Origin: Stentor roeselii
Taxonomy: Eukaryota; Ciliophora; Heterotrichea; Heterotrichida; Stentoridae
Assembly (NCBI GenBank): GCA_006503475.1
Contig: RSEH01000061.1
Span: forward strand, 62,001-126,000
DNA length: 64,000 nt
Direction of reading: 5' to 3'
The translations under genes and the position numbers were made by a program. Below, piece after piece: positions 59,220-64,000 of this stretch (position 1 is its first letter; every line of letters starts with the position of its first letter). The notes below the pieces were generated by a model. It had not been told where the DNA came from, did no database searches, and saw only the letters and a program-made list of their open reading frames with translations.

Positions 59220-59612
59220 TAAAATAGGAAATTCCTCAAATACCTTGAACAGCATTTAAATCAAATCATTTGATCAATGCATCGTTACAATCAACTCAGA
59301 AACATGATAGAAAAGTTTCAAAGTCTTCAATTCGCTTCAAGCAAAAAAAATATTTCTTAAACTTTCAGATCCTTCTTTGTTTCATCCACAATTCCCATCA
59401 TTCTAAGACTTTTCAGTTCAAATTCAATATTACTTCTAGTCTTTGATATACCTTAATCAACTATTTAGATTTTAGACAAGTTTTGAATAATCGAGTCATC
59501 GAATTCGGGATATTTAACAATTTTGAGTTAAGATTGCTTTCAGATAAGAGAAACGAAAACAAGTACATCGCGGTAAATGATTTGGGGCATTTTTGAGGAA
59601 GTTGAGTAAAAA
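59220..59612 (+). pseudogene. relic of the 55954 gene
   Basis: It matches the first 390 bases of the 55954 gene, but the start codon is ATA and there are many small indels and stops. Homology ends at about 59612. It is the decayed plus-strand partner in the second cassette. Confidence 0.88.
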
Positions 59613-60025
59613 TATTATATTATGAATTTATATCATTTTTTGATTAAATAGGAATAAGTTTAAATAGAGAAACAAAAATTACCTAGAAATCGCTGATTGC
59701 TATGAAAAGAACTATATTTTTGTGGATTAGTGATTAGAAATGCACTTGGATCGAATCTTTGAAGTTTTATAATGATTTTAAGGCTTGAAAGAAGTCGAAA
59801 AGTATTAATTAAATAAAATTTAGTTTTAGTACAGAGGAATATTGTAAAAATTCCAAAATATTAAATTAAAACTCACTTTTGTTCACTTTACAAGTAGTTT
59901 TATATGAAACATCATAAAAGGTTTTACCAGGATTTTTTAAATATTCTATATTTACATAAAATGGATATTTAGTAATTTAAGTAGTTATAGTTATTGTCAA
60001 AATTAACTAAGAATTTCCTAAACTA
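59613..60025. other. intergenic region
   Basis: AT-rich with no gene; the last 90 bases match the 3' flank of the 57239 gene. Confidence 0.45.
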
Positions 60026-60910
60026 TTAAATTTTTGGTTGCCTGCATTCGTATTTCTTAACATTGACTTCACAATTTTCATCTAAATATCTTCCTTCAGG
60101 TAAACTCAGAGTATTTCCTTTTACTAGCTGAATAACAGAAATAAAGGCTAATGCAACCTGATCTCTAAAACCGGTTTGTTCAATGAAAAACTTTATATCA
60201 TCATTAAATCTCTGAGTTTCTTTCTGATACTTTTCAGCAATTTGTGAGTAATCGGCAAAAGCTTCTCTTACCAGATAAGGATTTTCACTCTCATACCTTT
60301 CATACTTAGTCACCTGCATAGCTTTAGACATAATTTCATCAAGACAATCACTTTTTTGGGTTCCTTTTCTTGGATAAGTGAATTTAGATGTGATACACAT
60401 TCCTAAGTAGCTTAAGGGATTTATGCTCACATCGAAGTGAACAATATTATTTCTTGGATATCTTTGAATATTTTTTATATGCCTGTAGCTGAAGCACTTT
60501 CGTTGTATTCCTAGTCTTCTTGCACTCTTCTCTATGCAACAGTAACCGTTCAAAACAATGAAAAGATTTTCATTCCTTGAGTCATTACTGAAAAAAGGAA
60601 GGAGAAACTCGTAAGAAATGGCAAAACCCAAAACTTTCTCATCAGCTGTTGATTTAAAGAGAACTAATGATGTATTGATGGATAAAGGATTGCAAAAGTA
60701 ACACTGGAATATGTAAATAAAATCTTTCAACTTCGGCATGATTGACGAAAAGACTGGATAGATTTGAGAGGCCAGAGCTAATCGATCTTCTGAAGACGCA
60801 TGATTCAAGTCTGTGTAATCTTCGAAGAAAAAACCATCCTTAAGTCCTAAATATGATGAAGTTAGTTGATATGACTGACACTTGAATGAAGAGTCAAAAG
60901 TGTTTCCCAT
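60026..60910 (-). CDS. N-myristoylated family protein, possibly GNAT-like, paralogue
   Basis: 294 residues, the same length as the 57239 product and about nine-tenths identical to it. It starts MGNTFDSSFKC; the central ARRLGIQRKC and the C-terminal GNTLSLPEGRYLDENCEVNV are kept. Differences are scattered conservative changes, and no indel changes the length, which suggests both copies are under selection. Its plus-strand partner in this cassette is a relic. Confidence 0.77.
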   Translation of the reverse strand: MGNTFDSSFKCQSYQLTSSYLGLKDGFFFEDYTDLNHASSEDRLALASQIYPVFSSIMPKLKDFIYIFQCYFCNPLSINTSLVLFKSTADEKVLGFAISYEFLLPFFSNDSRNENLFIVLNGYCCIEKSARRLGIQRKCFSYRHIKNIQRYPRNNIVHFDVSINPLSYLGMCITSKFTYPRKGTQKSDCLDEIMSKAMQVTKYERYESENPYLVREAFADYSQIAEKYQKETQRFNDDIKFFIEQTGFRDQVALAFISVIQLVKGNTLSLPEGRYLDENCEVNVKKYECRQPKI

Positions 60911-62067
60911 TTTTATTATAAAAATTTTGGAATCAATGTTGAAGTTAAACTAAAGATAAAATATCACGAGCGAGAAAGATTATTGAAAGACTAGTTGATT
61001 ATAATTCTCTATTATAATATCGACTGATATTCATACAAATTGAGGTGAATTGAAAGCATATCAGAACTCGAATTTCTATTTTTTACTTTCTAGAAAAATT
61101 CCAAAATGCTGATTGAAGTAACCATAATTCTTTTTCAAAATAGCAAATGACTCGAAAAAATAAAATTTAGAAGATAAGCTGAAATTCAATGATATATCCA
61201 AATTTTGTTCAAAGATCAGGATCAAGAAATCCTATGTAAAATATAACCATTTAACAGTAATCGACAATAATCAGAGTCTTTTTCAAATATCTTGAGCATG
61301 ATAACTTTCTTAAATAGAATAAAAAACTACAAAAATTAAGAAATCTAAGTAGTAAAAAATCATTGCCTCGAAATTATAATTAAAAATCCTTCAGTTTTTA
61401 TGCACTCATCGTACTCCACCTTGGCACCATAAAGGAAAGAAACTGAAATTAAATACGAAGAGTAGTCTAAAACATTATAACTGGATTCAATCATCTGAAA
61501 TTTTTTTATCTTTGATTAAAAACTCCAAAGTTCTTGATATATTACCACTTTTAATCAGTAATCACTAAAACCGAAACGAATAGAAAAACACTAATTTTAA
61601 ATTATTAGAAAATATAAAACTGTCTAGATTTTATGAAGTAATTAAGATGAAGAACTGAATGTCTCGAAAAAAATCAATTATTTTAAATTTGAGATTTCTG
61701 TCATTCTCTCTTTTTTCTTGAATTGATAATAATACAAGTAATTCATCTATGATGTAAATGATAATTAAATCTCTAAAACTAACTCACCCATTTCTATCAA
61801 ATCTTAAAAAAAAATTGTGTAATTTTTTCCAATTGATTATTTTCCTATTATTCTCCCTATGTACTAAAGGTAATATTCAAAACATAAACCCAAAAATAAT
61901 CAAACTGTTCCTCTTAGATCCATAAACCTCAACTCCACCCTTCATAAAAATATCATACAACCCAAAAAACCTCCTAGATTAAATAAACCCAAAACCAAAT
62001 CATTCATCTTCTAAAATCCTAACACTTCCCATCACCCACCCTTCCAAAAATGACTAATTAAATTTTA
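60911..62067. other. intergenic with cassette 3' end
   Basis: 61410-61600 matches 58300-58500. The last 130 bases form a C-rich leader to the WD40 gene. No gene in between. Confidence 0.55.
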
Positions 62068-64000
62068 ATGTCAAAGCGTCAAAGATTCAGCGTCTCAAAA
62101 AATCTAAAAAAATCCGAAATGAAGAGTCTCGATTTCAAGTTAAACCTAATAAAAGCAACAGAGCCAAGTAGTTCCTGGTTAATAAACTACTTATCAAGTG
62201 AAGTGATGAGTATCGACATAACCCCAGACGAGAATTTCCTGATCGCAGGTCAGATGGACGGTAGTTTATCCTTAATCGCCCTAGGCGACGATAAAGAGAC
62301 AAAAATCTCAGCCCATTCCTCAGAAGTCAAATGTCTAGCGACAACCAACGACAGTTCAATGGTTCTAACTGGAAGCTACGACAGCTTCATCTCAATCTGG
62401 TCAATTCCTGAACTAAGACAAATTTCCAAGCTCGAAGGCCACACTTCACACGTTTACTCACTCGTCCTTTCATCTGACAATAAAACTGCAGTCTCTTCAG
62501 CTGGAGATCACAAAATCCTCATCTGGGACTTGACTGAAATGAAACTACTTCAAGCCGTTGAAGGGTTAAACGTCACTGCTTATTCATTATCGCTAAGCAG
62601 TGATGATAACTTAATGGCATTAGGATGCACTGATAACTCAATTCGGATCTGGAATTTCAAAGAATCTCGAGAACAAATTGTTATTGTTGGACATGAAATG
62701 CCCGTTTATTCTGCTGTTATTAGCAGGGATTCGAATTTTATTGTTTCGACTAGTATTGATAAAACTGTAAGGAAATGGAATCTTAGGAATGGGAAAATGG
62801 AAGGAATTCTTGCGGAAAGTAGTGAAAGTATTAAATGTGTTTGTCTTACTTCTGATGATAAGTATGCGGTTTATGGACAGTATAATGGAAATATTAGAAT
62901 TGTACCGGTTTCAGAGAAATATGATGAAATTGTTGTCATTGGGCATGAAAGCTCGGTTAATTGTTTGAAGGTTTGTGAAAGTGGGAAGTATATTGTTAGT
63001 GGAAGTAATGATATGACTGTTAGGGTTAGTCGGTTGTCGAATTATCCTGAAGAGATTTTACTGAGTGGACATAAAAGGGAGATTAATAATATTGAAATTT
63101 CGGGTGATTGCAGGTTTATTGCCTCTGCCAGTCATGACCATACAGTGAGGATATGGACATTCGACGAATCAGACCCAGTGGCGATACTAGAAGGTCACAC
63201 AGCAGAAGTTTACTGCGTAACTTTCACACACGACAATCGATGTATATCAGGAGGAGTGGACGAAACAATAATAATCTGGGATCTCGAGCACTTCACAGAA
63301 CTATCATCATTAAAGGGTCATGAAGAGTCAATCCGCAGCCTAGCAGTGACTTCCGACGACAAGAAGCTAGTAAGTGGTTCAATGGACAAGACGGTGCGCA
63401 TCTGGTGTTTAAAAGAATACGATGAGCTCTTCATTTGCCGAGGTCACGAGCTAATGGTAAACATAGTAGCCTGTCGCAACAAGAAAACTGCAGTTTCAGG
63501 AAGTGACGACAGCACAATCCGTCTATGGGACTGCAAATCAGGCAAATGTGAATCCGTATTCCGTGATCACAAAGCAGTAATCTCCTGTCTAGCCGTGACT
63601 GAAAACAAAAGAAAGTTAATAGCAGGTGGTAGAGACGGTCAAATCAGCATCTGGAATTTAAAGTACCGAGTCTTTGAAGGGTTTTTAGTAGATCAAGATT
63701 CGAAAATCAACAAACTCTGTCTAAGTGGCAATAGTCAGTTCATTTTCACTCAACATGATAATAAACTTGTCAAGATCTGGTCCTTGCCCGACAAGCAGAT
63801 CCTTGGAACTCTTTACGAACATAAAAAAATTCTGTCACTTTCTGTGTCTAAAGACGATGAGTGGCTTCTTCTTTCAACTCAAAAAGACCTTCGTCTTCAG
63901 CGAAGTCCTCTTTCAAAAAGAGTCCCTTATTCAATCGTTCCTTATAAGTACTCATTTTTGTTCAAACATCTTGTTCATCGCTTGCTTACTGGGAACTATA
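62068..64000 (+). CDS. WD40-repeat protein, runs off the window
   Basis: At least 644 residues from ATG (MSKRQRFSVSKNLKK), with no stop before the right edge. After a basic head of about 45 residues come about 14 WD40 repeats (for example GSMDKTVRIWCLKEYDEL and GSDDSTIRLWDCKSGKC), enough for two seven-bladed propellers. GH and WD/IW dipeptides recur every 40 to 42 residues. After the last blade the sequence turns to VPYKYSFLFKHLVHRLL, so a further domain probably follows outside the window. WD40 proteins are scaffolds; the partner cannot be told. Confidence 0.9.
   Translation, partial: MSKRQRFSVSKNLKKSEMKSLDFKLNLIKATEPSSSWLINYLSSEVMSIDITPDENFLIAGQMDGSLSLIALGDDKETKISAHSSEVKCLATTNDSSMVLTGSYDSFISIWSIPELRQISKLEGHTSHVYSLVLSSDNKTAVSSAGDHKILIWDLTEMKLLQAVEGLNVTAYSLSLSSDDNLMALGCTDNSIRIWNFKESREQIVIVGHEMPVYSAVISRDSNFIVSTSIDKTVRKWNLRNGKMEGILAESSESIKCVCLTSDDKYAVYGQYNGNIRIVPVSEKYDEIVVIGHESSVNCLKVCESGKYIVSGSNDMTVRVSRLSNYPEEILLSGHKREINNIEISGDCRFIASASHDHTVRIWTFDESDPVAILEGHTAEVYCVTFTHDNRCISGGVDETIIIWDLEHFTELSSLKGHEESIRSLAVTSDDKKLVSGSMDKTVRIWCLKEYDELFICRGHELMVNIVACRNKKTAVSGSDDSTIRLWDCKSGKCESVFRDHKAVISCLAVTENKRKLIAGGRDGQISIWNLKYRVFEGFLVDQDSKINKLCLSGNSQFIFTQHDNKLVKIWSLPDKQILGTLYEHKKILSLSVSKDDEWLLLSTQKDLRLQRSPLSKRVPYSIVPYKYSFLFKHLVHRLLTGNY

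Noticed and set aside
1-64000. Transposon, retroelement or virus-like sequence
   Set aside because: No reverse transcriptase, integrase, transposase, capsid or polymerase motif, and no terminal repeats were seen; the repeats present are explained by gene-cassette duplication.

Overview
The window looks like macronuclear DNA of a heterotrich ciliate, most probably Stentor or a close relative. Five introns of exactly 15 nt can be placed by protein continuity. Long genes are free of in-frame TAA, TAG and TGA, and genes end on TAA, TAG and at least once TGA, so the code is standard. Genes are packed very tightly, down to 1 nt between convergent stops and 5 nt between divergent starts. The protein content is eukaryotic and ciliate-like (MORN, coiled-coil, NDR kinase, N-terminal MG acylation signals). 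No virus-like element, transposon ORF, rRNA, tRNA or CRISPR array was seen.

Layout. 0.7-19.2 kb is a dense block of mostly single-copy genes: a RING protein, an LRR protein, a VWA protein, a 1069-residue coiled-coil protein, a TPR-RRM protein, a TEN1-like OB-fold protein, an ELP6-like Elongator subunit, a MORN protein, Kish/TMEM167, DNAJC21/JJJ1, MORN-IQ, a C2H2 protein, RAD23, a Qa-SNARE and an ankyrin protein. 20-40 kb is an accessory region of local duplications. A coiled-coil gene plus a thioredoxin-ZZ gene was copied in tandem, leaving three intact thioredoxin-ZZ genes, one truncated copy and two broken coiled-coil copies. A family of small multi-membrane-span proteins has five intact members and one relic. 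Between them lie a zinc-binding/coiled-coil gene with a likely 14-nt intron and an approximately 19-bp tandem repeat.

40-54 kb returns to conserved genes: NDR kinase, PGAP1-like GPI deacylase, a pseudokinase, ATG7, a PGAP2/FRAG1-like membrane protein and two probable mitochondrial proteins, one mS26-like. 54-62 kb holds a membrane protein and a second duplicated cassette encoding an N-myristoylated, possibly GNAT-like family with two intact genes, one frameshifted gene and one relic. The window ends inside a WD40 protein of about 14 blades that runs past the right edge.

Common themes: cassette duplications (20-28, 36-40 and 55-61.6 kb) repeatedly keep one partner and lose the other; the thioredoxin-ZZ family keeps its exact length and zinc ligands while losing redox cysteines; and the introns share an adenosine 6 nt from the 3' end, including the putative 14-nt one. 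All functional names come from reading the sequence without database searches.
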